From: Bacillota bacterium
GTDB taxonomy: Bacteria; Bacillota; Clostridia; Acetivibrionales; DSM-1351
Length of the DNA: 64,000 nucleotides
Reading direction: 5' to 3'
NCBI GenBank assembly: GCA_023412275.1
Contig: JAEYNY010000199.1
Span: 3,290 to 67,289, forward strand
Shown: positions 35,235-44,851 of the stretch, piece after piece
How the letters are laid out: the number at the start of each line of letters is the position of its first letter
Numbering within the stretch: position 1 is the stretch's first letter
Position numbers and translations under genes: made by a program
Notes under the pieces: generated by a model
What the model was told of the DNA's origin: nothing
The model's input: only the letters and a program-made list of their open reading frames with translations
The model's database searches: none

Positions 35235-36572
35235 CTAATCTTTAATTTTAACACGGGCTCCGTCCTTATAGGCAGGGTTTGGATTCATAACAATTAAGTC
35301 GCCTTCCTTTAATCCTCCACCTACCAATTCAGCTTTCATATCAGAAGTTGTGCCAAGCTCAATCTTCTTTTTCTTCATAGTCTTTTTGTCAGGGCTTATT
35401 ACAAATACATACTTGCTATCATCCTTATCCTGACCCAACATATCCAAATCTACAGTAAGGACATTTGAAATATCCACAGTTTTGATATCACAGCTGACAG
35501 TAATACCGGGCTTCATTGAAGGCGTAATATTATCAATACTTATGACTACAGGAATAACCGTTTCGGAAGAACCGGTGTTAGTGGTATTTGCTTTTGCCAT
35601 AGGCGCTACACTTTTAACCTTACCTGTAACTTTTTCTGCTTCAGGAATAGAATCACCGCTTATCTCCACGGCTTGTCCCGGCTTCAAAAGTTTTGCATTA
35701 AACTCATTAATATTAAGCTTAACTTCTAGCTTCTCAGGATTAATAACCACAAATACAGGCTGACCTGACATTGTGTACGAGCCCTCTGCAACATTCACCT
35801 GAGATACAATTCCGTCCATTGTACTGTACATTGAAGCCTTATATTTCTTAATCTTATTTTCAAGGTCCTTAATTGAAACTTCTGTCGTTTGTATTGCAAT
35901 CTGTTGTGACTCAATATCTATTTGTTGTGCTGCTTTTGATTTACTGTTTGTTTTACTGGCCTCGTTTTGGGCATCTTTCTTAGCCTGAAGTGTTAATTTT
36001 GCAACACTTAGCATATCCTCGGCATCCTTTAATGTATTTTCAGCACTATCAAGTTCAACCTTTGATATAGCCTCTGCATCATATAAAGCCTTTTTCTCGT
36101 TGCGGTTTTTTAGTGCCTGTTCATATGCCCTCTGTTTAGAAGCAACATCATTTTCAGCTGCTTTTATTTCATTTTGATTGTTTACCGTACTGATTGTTGT
36201 ATCAGCTGTCATAGCCTTTCTTAATAGCAATTCCTGACTTTTCTTCTGAAGCTTTTGTGTTTCAAGTTGGGTATTCAGATCATCCAAATCTATATCTGCA
36301 AGCTTTTGTCCCTTTTTAACGGTATCATTCTGCTTTACATATAATTTGGTTACTTTCACCGGGTTATCAATGTACACCTCAGATTTTTCTATTTCAGAAA
36401 CTGTACCATTCGCAGAAATAAATGAACTTACATCACCTTTTTTTATTTCACCTGTCTGTACTGTAAAAACAGCCCCCGAACCTACTGAACCGGCATTTTT
36501 CACTATACCGACAGTAATCAGAGCCACTATAACAACCGCCAGACTCACCCCAATAATTATCTTCTTTTTCAT
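35235..36572 (-). CDS. MacA/HlyD-type efflux adaptor
   Basis: A 445-residue membrane-fusion-type protein: an N-terminal anchor helix, a lipoyl-like half (VKVTKLYVKQNDTVKKGQKL), a long coiled-coil hairpin (about residues 105-245, rich in K, E, Q), the second lipoyl half (STMDGIVSQVNVAEG), and a beta-barrel. In Gram-positives these adaptors help MacB-type permeases across the wall-side space. Ten bases separate it from the permease gene. GGAGG precedes the ATG. Confidence 0.88.
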   Translation of the reverse strand: MKKKIIIGVSLAVVIVALITVGIVKNAGSVGSGAVFTVQTGEIKKGDVSSFISANGTVSEIEKSEVYIDNPVKVTKLYVKQNDTVKKGQKLADIDLDDLNTQLETQKLQKKSQELLLRKAMTADTTISTVNNQNEIKAAENDVASKQRAYEQALKNRNEKKALYDAEAISKVELDSAENTLKDAEDMLSVAKLTLQAKKDAQNEASKTNSKSKAAQQIDIESQQIAIQTTEVSIKDLENKIKKYKASMYSTMDGIVSQVNVAEGSYTMSGQPVFVVINPEKLEVKLNINEFNAKLLKPGQAVEISGDSIPEAEKVTGKVKSVAPMAKANTTNTGSSETVIPVVISIDNITPSMKPGITVSCDIKTVDISNVLTVDLDMLGQDKDDSKYVFVISPDKKTMKKKKIELGTTSDMKAELVGGGLKEGDLIVMNPNPAYKDGARVKIKD

Positions 36573-36600
36573 TTTAACCTCCGTGTCCCCAAGGAAAATT

Positions 36601-37341
36601 CTACATTAATCCTGCCATCCTAAATTCAGTTATCCCAGCATACAGTACTTGAATAATAAAAATGGCCGCTACAATTAAATACGCCTTCTTTTTGGGCATC
36701 TTACTAACTGCTGCAACACCTATAGCTATTACTACATATTGCCATATACTGAATACATCCAAGAATTTAGCCATACCATAAAAGAAGTTTCCATCCATTT
36801 TAGGCATCAGAACAGCCAAGCTGGTATAGCTCAATAGGTCGTATACACCTGTAACATTTGATTTAATTACATGTACTACGGTTGAAAGTACTGTAATTAC
36901 ACCTGCATACCCTGTTATTGATAGTATCTGTTTATAGCTTCCTTGTCCCTTGAATATTTTAATGACTCCCCATAAAATCAAGGCACCCAGAACCCAGGCT
37001 ATAACAACTCCTATAGCCCCTCCAACCGGCCCCGTAATCATTGCAAGATTTACAGTTTTGTTTAACTGTTCCGATGTCATTTCAAGATTCTTTTGGGAAG
37101 CTAATTCTACTGTGCCATTTCTAATAAACTCTTTATACATTGGAATCGTAGCCAACATAGCTGCCAGTTGAACAATTGGCAGAAAAATAAAAGGAAAAGC
37201 TATCCTGGGTCTTTCTGCAAGATTATCCATGACATTTCCAGGCCAGAAAAATATTCCTGCAACTCTTCTTAATAAGTTCATCTGACTACTTTGTGAGAGA
37301 TTATCAGCTCGATTAACAGATACTTGCACATTTTCTTCCAT
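36601..37341 (-). CDS. Yip1 domain membrane protein
   Basis: A 246-residue protein with five predicted helices and an N-terminal cytoplasmic segment. The pattern (FFWPGNVMDNLAERPR followed by hydrophobic blocks) fits the Yip1 family, whose bacterial members often accompany ABC efflux systems; their role is not established. Three ATG codons stand in a row after GGAGGT; the third is best spaced and is used here. It lies between the ATPase and the adaptor genes and is probably a component or regulator of the exporter. Confidence 0.75.
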   Translation of the reverse strand: MEENVQVSVNRADNLSQSSQMNLLRRVAGIFFWPGNVMDNLAERPRIAFPFIFLPIVQLAAMLATIPMYKEFIRNGTVELASQKNLEMTSEQLNKTVNLAMITGPVGGAIGVVIAWVLGALILWGVIKIFKGQGSYKQILSITGYAGVITVLSTVVHVIKSNVTGVYDLLSYTSLAVLMPKMDGNFFYGMAKFLDVFSIWQYVVIAIGVAAVSKMPKKKAYLIVAAIFIIQVLYAGITEFRMAGLM

Positions 37342-37401
37342 CATCATACCTCCATGGCCACTTACTGTGGCAAAAATTTTATATCTATAAGAAATCAGTT
37401 T

Positions 37402-38130
37402 CTAGGCTTCTTCCTTGTATTGACTTAATACAATTCTTGCGTCAAGTGGGTTTTGGACTATTTCATCACTTCTTAGCATGCCGTCTTTAAATCGTAATAC
37501 TCTTTTGGTATGCTCTGCAATGTCCGGCTCGTGAGTTACAAGTACAATAGTAACTCCTTCACGGTTCAAGTCCTGAAATACTGTCATTATTTCTTCCCCT
37601 GCCGTACTGTCAAGGTTTCCTGTTGGTTCATCGGCAAGTATAATGGCGGGAGAATTAACAAGGGATCTTGCTATAGCAACCCTCTGCTTCTGTCCTCCGG
37701 ACATTTCATTTGGCTTGTGATGCACTCTTTGTTCAAGGCCAACTCTCTCCAATGCCAGCATAGCTCTTTTACGCCTCTCCTTAGCACTAACCCCGGCATA
37801 TATCATTGGAAGTTCAACGTTTTGCAATGCAGTAATCCTTGGAAGTAGATTGAATGATTGAAAAACAAAACCTATTTTACGGTTTCTTACCTTTGCCAAT
37901 TCAATTTCATTCAGAGTAGAAATATTGACTCCATCTAGCCAATATTCCCCTGCTGTGGATTTGTCAAGACAGCCTATTATGTTCATTAATGTTGACTTTC
38001 CTGAACCCGAAGGCCCCATTATTGCTACAAATTCTTCCTTGTCTATATTTACATTGACATTCCTTAGCGCCTCAACCTCTATCTGCCCATTTTTATAGAC
38101 CTTGCCTAAATCGTTTATGGATATTATCAA
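37402..38130 (-). CDS. ABC transporter ATP-binding protein (MacB/LolD class)
   Basis: A 242-residue ATPase with Walker A GPSGSGKST near residue 39, signature MSGGQKQRVAIARS near 143, and Walker B ILADEPTG near 165. It powers the MacB-like permease encoded at 33990-35207. The start is TTG at 38130 behind GAGGGGGCG. It comes 24 bases after hypE with no terminator between, so it may be partly read from the hyp operon; a separate promoter is not evident. Confidence 0.92.
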   Translation of the reverse strand: MIISINDLGKVYKNGQIEVEALRNVNVNIDKEEFVAIMGPSGSGKSTLMNIIGCLDKSTAGEYWLDGVNISTLNEIELAKVRNRKIGFVFQSFNLLPRITALQNVELPMIYAGVSAKERRKRAMLALERVGLEQRVHHKPNEMSGGQKQRVAIARSLVNSPAIILADEPTGNLDSTAGEEIMTVFQDLNREGVTIVLVTHEPDIAEHTKRVLRFKDGMLRSDEIVQNPLDARIVLSQYKEEA

Positions 38131-38154
38131 GTTTTTCGCCCCCTCAAAACAATA

Positions 38155-39168
38155 TTAGCATATACGTGGGAGCTGATCCCCTGCAAGAACACTGATAATT
38201 CTGCTTCCGCCACTGAGTGCCTTTAGCAGAACCTTGGGTTGTCCCTCTTCAGTCACCTCTCCTATTATCCTTGCATCTTTTCCGTATTTGTTCTTATGAA
38301 GTGCTTCTAATACTTTATCCGCCTTATCTTCACCAACAAAACAGAGCATTTTTCCCTCATTAGCCATATATAAAGGATCCATACCCAGAAGCTCGCAAAC
38401 TCCCTGAACCTCACGTTTAACAGGCAAGCTGTCTTCCCTTATCATAATGGAAACATTACTCTGAACAGCTATCTCATTCAGAGTTGTGGCAACTCCTCCC
38501 CTTGTAGGATCTCTTAAAACATGAACGTCCGGGACAACCGATAAAATATCCTGAACCATACCCGACAAAGGAGCACAATCACTCTTAATATCAGCATTAA
38601 AGCCTATGCTCTCCCTTTCGAGAAAAATACTGCTTCCATGGTCGCCTATAGTACCTGATATTATGATTTTGTCTCCAACTTTTGCATTTCTGCCGGAAAT
38701 GTTTAATCCATCAGGGATTATCCCTATACCTGAAGTATTTATGAATATTTTGTCAGCTGCCCCCTTTTGAACTACCTTTGTGTCACCTGTAACTATTTTA
38801 ACACCACATTCACGGGCAGTTGCGCTCATAGTTTCAACTATTCTTTCCAGTTCATCCATACTAAAACCCTCTTCTATAATAAAGCCACAGCTTAAATAAA
38901 GAGGTTTGGCTCCGCTTGTTGCCAGATCGTTTACCGTACCGCATACTGCCAGTTTGCCTATGTTGCCTCCATTGAAAAATATTGGAGTAACAACAAAACT
39001 GTCAGTAGTAAATACCAAATTCCTTGCATCACCTATGTCCAGTCTTGCACAGTCATCTCCCTGTGACAGTATATCGTTACTAAAGTGCTTCTTAAATATC
39101 TGCTCTATCAGCTTTGAAGTAGCTATCCCACCGCTACCGTGAGCTATGGTTATCATATTTTTTTCCAT
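38155..39168 (-). CDS. hypE: Hydrogenase maturation protein HypE
   Basis: A 337-residue PurM-like ATPase that dehydrates the carbamoyl group on its own C-terminal cysteine to make the cyanide ligand of [NiFe] hydrogenase. The N-terminal HGSGG motif and the required C-terminal PRIC are both present, so the protein is complete and probably active. The ATG at 39168 follows GGAGG at 5 bases. It overlaps the end of hypD closely (hypD stops at 39170). Confidence 0.96.
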   Translation of the reverse strand: MEKNMITIAHGSGGIATSKLIEQIFKKHFSNDILSQGDDCARLDIGDARNLVFTTDSFVVTPIFFNGGNIGKLAVCGTVNDLATSGAKPLYLSCGFIIEEGFSMDELERIVETMSATARECGVKIVTGDTKVVQKGAADKIFINTSGIGIIPDGLNISGRNAKVGDKIIISGTIGDHGSSIFLERESIGFNADIKSDCAPLSGMVQDILSVVPDVHVLRDPTRGGVATTLNEIAVQSNVSIMIREDSLPVKREVQGVCELLGMDPLYMANEGKMLCFVGEDKADKVLEALHKNKYGKDARIIGEVTEEGQPKVLLKALSGGSRIISVLAGDQLPRIC

Positions 39169-39169
39169 T

Positions 39170-40255
39170 TTATCCTCCGTATTTGTAGTAGGCGGCACAG
39201 GTTCCCTCTGAAGAAACCATACACGAACCTACCGGGTTTTCTGGAGTACATCTTTGTTTAAAAAGCTTGCAGTCTCCAGGACGTTTTTTCCCTTTAAGAA
39301 CCTCCCCGCACAAACATCCTTTTGGCTCAGGTGTATCCTTTTGTTTAATATCAAACTTTTTTGCGGTATCGAACATTTCATATTCTTTTACAATACCAAG
39401 ACCTGATTTGGGAATCATTCCTATTCCACGCCAAACTGAGTCCACAGGTTCAAAAACTTCGTACATTTTTTGCTGCGCCTTAATATTTCCTTCCTTTGAT
39501 ACTATTCTTGAATACATATTTTCTAGAACTATTTTCCCATTTGTAATATTATCTATCAGAACTTTAATGGAATATAGAATATCCAAAGGTTCAAAACCTG
39601 CTACGACACCAGCCTTTTCCATATTATACGCAACATAGGTAAAAATGTCTGTACCTATTATTGCAGAAACATGTCCCGGATACAAAAATCCATCAATCAG
39701 CAGTTCTTTGTCTCCTGCCAGGGTTTTTATTGCTTCAGGCATAGTTTTGTTTGCAGTTAAAACTGAATAATTCTTAATGCCCTCACTTTTTGCCTTTGAT
39801 ACTGAAAGAGCTATAACAGGCGTTGTTGTTTCAAAACCAACTGATAAAAAAACAACCTCCTTATCTGGATTCTCTCTCGCCAATTCCACTGCATTAAGCG
39901 GAGAATATACCATTTGGATGTTGCTGCCTTGGGCCTTTTTGTGAATCAGTGTACTGTTATTCCCCGGGATTCTCATCATATCCCCGAAAGTTGTAATAAT
40001 AACATTTTTGTTATCTGCAAGTTCTGTCGCACTGTCAATATATGATGTAGGTGTTACGCAAACAGGACATCCCGGCCCTGAAATCAGTTCTATCTGAGGG
40101 GGGAGAAGGGAACGGAGTCCATATCTTGAAATAGCCATCGTATGAGTTCCGCACACTTCCATTATCTTTAGTCTGCGTCCAGAGTAACCTTGAAGACTTT
40201 GCACAATTTTGCCTATAACTTCGCTGTCCCTGAATTCATCTATATAGTTTCTCAT
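39170..40255 (-). CDS. hypD: Hydrogenase maturation protein HypD
   Basis: A 361-residue iron-sulfur protein that, with HypC, forms the scaffold on which the Fe(CN)2CO group is assembled. Conserved cysteine motifs are present: CGTHT near residue 35, GPGCPVC near 61, and the C-terminal cluster set (CLCGEVLKG, CKLFKQRC, CMVSSEGTC). Start ATG overlaps the hypC stop by four bases (ATGA), typical of translational coupling. Confidence 0.97.
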   Translation of the reverse strand: MRNYIDEFRDSEVIGKIVQSLQGYSGRRLKIMEVCGTHTMAISRYGLRSLLPPQIELISGPGCPVCVTPTSYIDSATELADNKNVIITTFGDMMRIPGNNSTLIHKKAQGSNIQMVYSPLNAVELARENPDKEVVFLSVGFETTTPVIALSVSKAKSEGIKNYSVLTANKTMPEAIKTLAGDKELLIDGFLYPGHVSAIIGTDIFTYVAYNMEKAGVVAGFEPLDILYSIKVLIDNITNGKIVLENMYSRIVSKEGNIKAQQKMYEVFEPVDSVWRGIGMIPKSGLGIVKEYEMFDTAKKFDIKQKDTPEPKGCLCGEVLKGKKRPGDCKLFKQRCTPENPVGSCMVSSEGTCAAYYKYGG

Positions 40256-40476
40256 TTAATGCCTAGCTCCTTTATTTCGTTGAAAATGTCTATGGTTCTA
40301 AGAGCCTCTTCTTCATCAAGAACCTGTATTGCACATCCTGCATGAACAAGAACATAGTCACCCACCTGTACATTGTCCAAAAGCTCTATAGAAACCTTGT
40401 TTGTTACTCCCATCATTTCAACATTACCACTGTTTCCATCAATACTTACAACCTTTGCAGGTAATCCCAAACACAT
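40252..40476 (-). CDS. hypC: Hydrogenase maturation chaperone HypC/HybG
   Basis: A 74-residue chaperone beginning MCLGLPAKV; the cysteine after the initiator methionine is the iron-binding ligand. It shuttles the iron group from HypD to the hydrogenase large subunit. AGGAGG precedes the ATG. The 123-base gap after hypF contains TATAAT on the minus strand (40535-40540), but no good -35 box, so a private promoter is only possible. Confidence 0.96.
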   Translation of the reverse strand: MCLGLPAKVVSIDGNSGNVEMMGVTNKVSIELLDNVQVGDYVLVHAGCAIQVLDEEEALRTIDIFNEIKELGIK

Positions 40477-40599
40477 ATTTTAATCCTCCTGTTGTCATAT
40501 TTATTAACTATATTATATAAATTAGAATTTATCCATTATACACATTAATGAGTATATACCCTGCTGAGTTTCATTTCAATCTTCAAGAGTTGGAAAGTC

Positions 40600-42942
40600 C
40601 TATTGTCTCTTTTCCATCATTTGTGCAATTGCCATTATTGATTGTCCCAATGCAATTCCTCCATCATTTGCAGGAACCTGGGAATGAACAATGACCTTAA
40701 AACCTTGTTTTTCCAACAAATCCACTGCTATTTGAAGAAGAGTTACATTTTGAAAAACTCCTCCGCTTAAAACTACATTATTAAATTTATTCCTGCTTCT
40801 GATATTCAAGCATCCTTCTTTTACAATATCCGCTATTGTGGCATGAAATCTAGTTGAGATATACTCTGGACCGTTTCCGGTCAGAATATCCTCAACAATC
40901 TGCTTAATAATACAAGTTGTGTTAACTTTAAAGCCTTGTTCTGTATTTTGAATATCAAAACGGTATGGTTCGGTGCAGCATAAATCAGCATAATATTCCA
41001 GTTCGATAGCGGCCTGTCCTTCATAGCTGATATCTGTTTTAATACCAAGTAATGCCGAAACCGCATCAAAAAAACGACCCATACTTGAAGTAAAAGGACT
41101 GTTTATTTTCTTTTCCAGCATTTTTAGTGTAAAACTTATCTCTTCCTTACTTCTAGCTTTAAATGCAGGAAGCTTATCAATAATTTCCATTATGTTTTTA
41201 AAGGCACCATCCTCTAAAGCATATAAATAACTTAAAGCCATACGCCACGGATGTTTTACTGCCGAATCACTTCCCGGCATCATAACATATTCCAGATGGC
41301 CGACTCTCTGGAAACCGTAATAGCCTCCAGTAAAAAACTCTCCGCCCCATATGTTACCATCCTCACCGTAGCCTGTTCCATCAAAAGATACTCCTATTAC
41401 ATCTCCTTTTAGCCGGTTCTCTGCCATACAAGAAGCAATGTGTGCCTTGTGATGCTGAAGGGCAATTTTATCACTGTCCGGTTGACTAAGTGCATATTGA
41501 GTTGAGTAGTAATTGGGGTGAAGATCATATGCTATGCATTGGGGTGAAATGTCAAACAATCGTTTAAAGTGTTCAATCCCATTGCGAAAAGCAATGTTTG
41601 TACTTTCATTTTCTAAATCCCCAATATGATGACTCAAATAAAAGTTCTTTCCTTTATTCAGGCAAAAAACATTCTTGAGTTCTCCTCCGCAGGCAAGAAC
41701 CGAAGGTATTTCAACATCTTTATTCAAGTCAAGCAATTCGTTTACATTTATAGTGACAGGTTTTGGTACATAACCCCTTGCCCTTCTTATGATGTATTCT
41801 TTGTCCTTGAAAACCCTGGTTACTGAGTCATCTGTTCTTATATATATTTCCCTGTTGTTGGTCAGGTAGGCATCTGCAATTCCCTCAAGTCCTTCCATTG
41901 CCTCCTCGTCCCGGTAAAAGATAGGCTCACTACTCAAATTTCCGCTTGTCATAACCAAAAGCTCAGGAAAACCTTCTTCTTCAAACAACAGATGATGAAC
42001 GGGAGTATATGGTAGCATAACCCCAAGATACCTGTTAAGATGAGCGATGGCTTCAGGCAGTATACCAACATCTATTCTTTCAAGTAAAACTATGGGACTT
42101 GCAGGTGAATTTAGCATACTCATTTCAGCAGAACTGATTGAACAGTACTTTTCAGCTGTCTTTAAATCTTTTGCCATTACCGCAAAAGGTTTGTCATCTC
42201 TATGTTTTCTGTTTCTGAGCCTCTCAACGGCCTCTCTGTTCAGTCCGTCACATGCCAGGTGATATCCGCCTATTCCCTTTACAGCAACAATATAGCCCTT
42301 TTTAATCATGTCAGCAGTGTACTGAATACATTGACTGCTAGTTTTTATTTCTTGTATCACTTTACCTGTTTCATCAGCAACACGTAGTCCAGGGCCGCAA
42401 TCATGGCAGGAAACAGGCTGTGCATGATACCGCCTGTCAGATGGTTTTGTATATTCCTCTCTGCAATTTTCACACATTTCAAAACCTGCCATAGTAGTCT
42501 TATCTCGGTCATAAGGGATATCCTTAATTATGGTAAATCTCGGACCACAGTTGGTACAGTTAATAAATGGATACTTATATCTTCTGTCGCTTTTATCTTT
42601 CATTTCTCGTAGACAATCACCACAAGTGGCAACATCAGGTGAAATGAAAACAGGCCCCTTGGAATTTTTTTGGCTGTGCCTTATTTCAAAATTCCTAAAG
42701 CCTTGATATTCTATCTCATTATATTCTATTGATTCAACTACCGATAAAACAGGCGCCGACTTTCTTATTTCTTGTATAAAATCGGCCGCCATCTGAAAAT
42801 CTCCGTCAATTTCTATTATTACATTACTGTCGGAGTTGCCTACCCAACCTTTCAGACCAAGCCTTTCAGCCAGATTAAAAATGAAGGGTCTGAACCCAAC
42901 TCCCTGTACAATGCCTGTTATGATAATTCTGTAACCTGTCAT
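40600..42942 (-). CDS. hypF: Carbamoyltransferase HypF
   Basis: A 780-residue enzyme that converts carbamoyl phosphate to the thiocarbamate on HypE. Domains in order: acylphosphatase (about 1-90, GIVQGVGFRPFI), two zinc fingers (CGDC...CTNC near 109-134 and CENC...CHDC near 159-184), a YrdC-like domain (about 200-385) and a Kae1-like C-terminus. Full length for the family. It begins 20 bases after ribF; its only ribosome-like sequence (TAGGAG) overlaps the ribF stop and is about 17 bases from the ATG, so expression may rely on coupling. Confidence 0.96.
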   Translation of the reverse strand: MTGYRIIITGIVQGVGFRPFIFNLAERLGLKGWVGNSDSNVIIEIDGDFQMAADFIQEIRKSAPVLSVVESIEYNEIEYQGFRNFEIRHSQKNSKGPVFISPDVATCGDCLREMKDKSDRRYKYPFINCTNCGPRFTIIKDIPYDRDKTTMAGFEMCENCREEYTKPSDRRYHAQPVSCHDCGPGLRVADETGKVIQEIKTSSQCIQYTADMIKKGYIVAVKGIGGYHLACDGLNREAVERLRNRKHRDDKPFAVMAKDLKTAEKYCSISSAEMSMLNSPASPIVLLERIDVGILPEAIAHLNRYLGVMLPYTPVHHLLFEEEGFPELLVMTSGNLSSEPIFYRDEEAMEGLEGIADAYLTNNREIYIRTDDSVTRVFKDKEYIIRRARGYVPKPVTINVNELLDLNKDVEIPSVLACGGELKNVFCLNKGKNFYLSHHIGDLENESTNIAFRNGIEHFKRLFDISPQCIAYDLHPNYYSTQYALSQPDSDKIALQHHKAHIASCMAENRLKGDVIGVSFDGTGYGEDGNIWGGEFFTGGYYGFQRVGHLEYVMMPGSDSAVKHPWRMALSYLYALEDGAFKNIMEIIDKLPAFKARSKEEISFTLKMLEKKINSPFTSSMGRFFDAVSALLGIKTDISYEGQAAIELEYYADLCCTEPYRFDIQNTEQGFKVNTTCIIKQIVEDILTGNGPEYISTRFHATIADIVKEGCLNIRSRNKFNNVVLSGGVFQNVTLLQIAVDLLEKQGFKVIVHSQVPANDGGIALGQSIMAIAQMMEKRQ

Positions 42943-42962
42943 ATATAACTGTATTTTATCTC

Positions 42963-43898
42963 CTAACTGACTATACTCAAGTAATCCCTTGCAACCTTCA
43001 TGTCCCTTGTTATCTGATTTATCAATTCTTCTACATTGTTAAATTTCTTTTCATCACGAATTTTTTTCAAAAAGAATACTTCAATTTTTTCACCGTAAAT
43101 ATCCTGATCAAAGTCCATAATATGAGTTTCAACCGTTTTCTGTCTTACATCCTCAAAAGTAGGGTTATAGCCGACATTTGTCATACTATTGTATAAATGA
43201 CCGTTTAACAGTGTTTTTGTAATATATACACCATTGTGAGGCAGTACAAGGTACTTTTCAGGATGAATATTCGCAGTAGGAAAGCCTATTGTATTACCTA
43301 CACGCCTTCCGTTTACAACCTCAGCTATAATTGAATAATTTCTCCCCAACAGCTTATAAGCTGTTTCAAGATTTCCATTTATAATAGATTGTCTTATACT
43401 GGTACTGCTTATTATCTCACCATCACAGGTAATAGGCGGAATAACTACCACCTTGAATCCATATTTCTTCCCGAATTCCTCCAATAAAGGTATGTCTCCC
43501 TCACCCTTATAGCCAAATCTGTAGTCGTGACCGGCAACAGCAAGCTTTATATTCAACTTGTTTTTTAGAATATTTACAACAAATTCTTCAGGAGACATTC
43601 TTGAAAATGCTTCATTGAACTCGTCAAGGAAAAGGTAGTCAAGCGTAGTTTCACTTAAAAGTTCTATTTTCTTAGTTTCAGTAAGTAACAGAGGAGTAAT
43701 AAGCTTTTTTCTGAGAATATTTTCTGTATGTTTTGTAAAAGTATAAACCACAGATGATAGTCCGTTTAATTTGGATTCTCTTATTAATGTGTTAATAAGA
43801 GCCATATGTCCGATATGCAAACCGTCAAAATTACCAAGACCGACACCTGTATAGCAACTGAATGTATTGTTAGAATCTTTTGAATGAATAACCTGCAT
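42963..43898 (-). CDS. ribF: Bifunctional riboflavin kinase / FAD synthetase
   Basis: A 311-residue enzyme making FMN and then FAD from riboflavin. The N-terminal nucleotidyltransferase has GNFDGLHIGH near residue 23 and SSTSIRQSIINGN near 152; the C-terminal flavokinase has GRRVGNTIGFPTANI near 185. It follows truB (21 bases) as in Bacillus subtilis ribC, and is followed by hypF. GGAGAC precedes the ATG. Confidence 0.96.
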   Translation of the reverse strand: MQVIHSKDSNNTFSCYTGVGLGNFDGLHIGHMALINTLIRESKLNGLSSVVYTFTKHTENILRKKLITPLLLTETKKIELLSETTLDYLFLDEFNEAFSRMSPEEFVVNILKNKLNIKLAVAGHDYRFGYKGEGDIPLLEEFGKKYGFKVVVIPPITCDGEIISSTSIRQSIINGNLETAYKLLGRNYSIIAEVVNGRRVGNTIGFPTANIHPEKYLVLPHNGVYITKTLLNGHLYNSMTNVGYNPTFEDVRQKTVETHIMDFDQDIYGEKIEVFFLKKIRDEKKFNNVEELINQITRDMKVARDYLSIVS

Positions 43899-43919
43899 AT
43901 TATGTCTCCTTAGCTTTCA

Positions 43920-44849
43920 TCATTTAAAGAACTTCTTTGATTTTAAATATAATGTGTTTTCTTTCTCAAAAACTTCTCCTAATCCAAGAAAACTATTATT
44001 ATCGTATACCCTGTAAACAGTATTTTTATATTTGTTTTTTTCAACTTCTAGCCATACTCCGTTATTATACTTGAAAAGTTGTTCCTTATTTAAGTTTATA
44101 CTATCAAACTCTTCAAATATTTTTTCAACAGGCAATAAGTGACTTTCAAGAGCTTTAGTTTCAGACAATTGTACTATTTCTTCCATTGTCAAGGCACTAT
44201 CAAGGTGATACTGTCCTGCCCTAGTTCTTACGAGAAATGACATAAGTCCGCCGCAACCAAGCTTTTCTCCGATATCATTGCATAATGTTCTTATGTATGT
44301 TCCCTTTGAGCAGTGAACATCCAGAAGAACTTTTTTTACGGAAAATTCTTTTGTTACTCCTTCTGATTCAAATACTGCACAATCATCCCAAATTCTGATA
44401 ACTTCTATGTTATAAATTTCAATGGTTCTTGATTCCCGTTCTATAGTCTGGCCCTGCCTTGCTAATTCATAAAGCTTCTTACCACCGATTTTTATGGCAG
44501 AATACATTGGAGGAAGCTGTTGAATAGTACCCACAAAGCTCATAATTGTTTTTTTTATTTCAGCATCATTAACTTCTACGGGAAATGAATCCAACACTAT
44601 TCCTGAAGAGTCCTGAGTATCAGTTGAAACTCCCAGTGTCAGTTCTGCACGGTAAACTTTATCCTTGTCAATCATAAATTCTAAAGCCCTTGTGGCATTG
44701 CCAATGCATAATGGCAAAACTCCAACTGCCGAAGGATCAAGTGTACCTGCATGACCTATCTTCTTTTGCCCAGTTATTCTTCTCATAAATCCAATTACAT
44801 CAAAAGATGTCATTCCTGCAGGCTTTAAAACATTTAAAATACCGTTCAT
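43920..44849 (-). CDS. truB: tRNA pseudouridine55 synthase TruB
   Basis: A 309-residue enzyme that isomerises U55 in the tRNA T-loop. The catalytic aspartate D38 sits in GHAGTLDP, and the KxxGxxxY-like segment KIGGKKLYELARQG is near residue 120. A PUA-like C-terminal part follows. It starts two bases after the nrnA stop and precedes ribF, the standard order in Gram-positives. Confidence 0.96.
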   Translation of the reverse strand: MNGILNVLKPAGMTSFDVIGFMRRITGQKKIGHAGTLDPSAVGVLPLCIGNATRALEFMIDKDKVYRAELTLGVSTDTQDSSGIVLDSFPVEVNDAEIKKTIMSFVGTIQQLPPMYSAIKIGGKKLYELARQGQTIERESRTIEIYNIEVIRIWDDCAVFESEGVTKEFSVKKVLLDVHCSKGTYIRTLCNDIGEKLGCGGLMSFLVRTRAGQYHLDSALTMEEIVQLSETKALESHLLPVEKIFEEFDSINLNKEQLFKYNNGVWLEVEKNKYKNTVYRVYDNNSFLGLGEVFEKENTLYLKSKKFFK

Positions 44850-44851
44850 TT

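Noticed and set aside
40501..40545. Private promoter for hypC-hypD-hypE
   Set aside because: A TATAAT is present on the minus strand, but no acceptable -35 box lies at 16-18 bases, so it was not listed as a feature.
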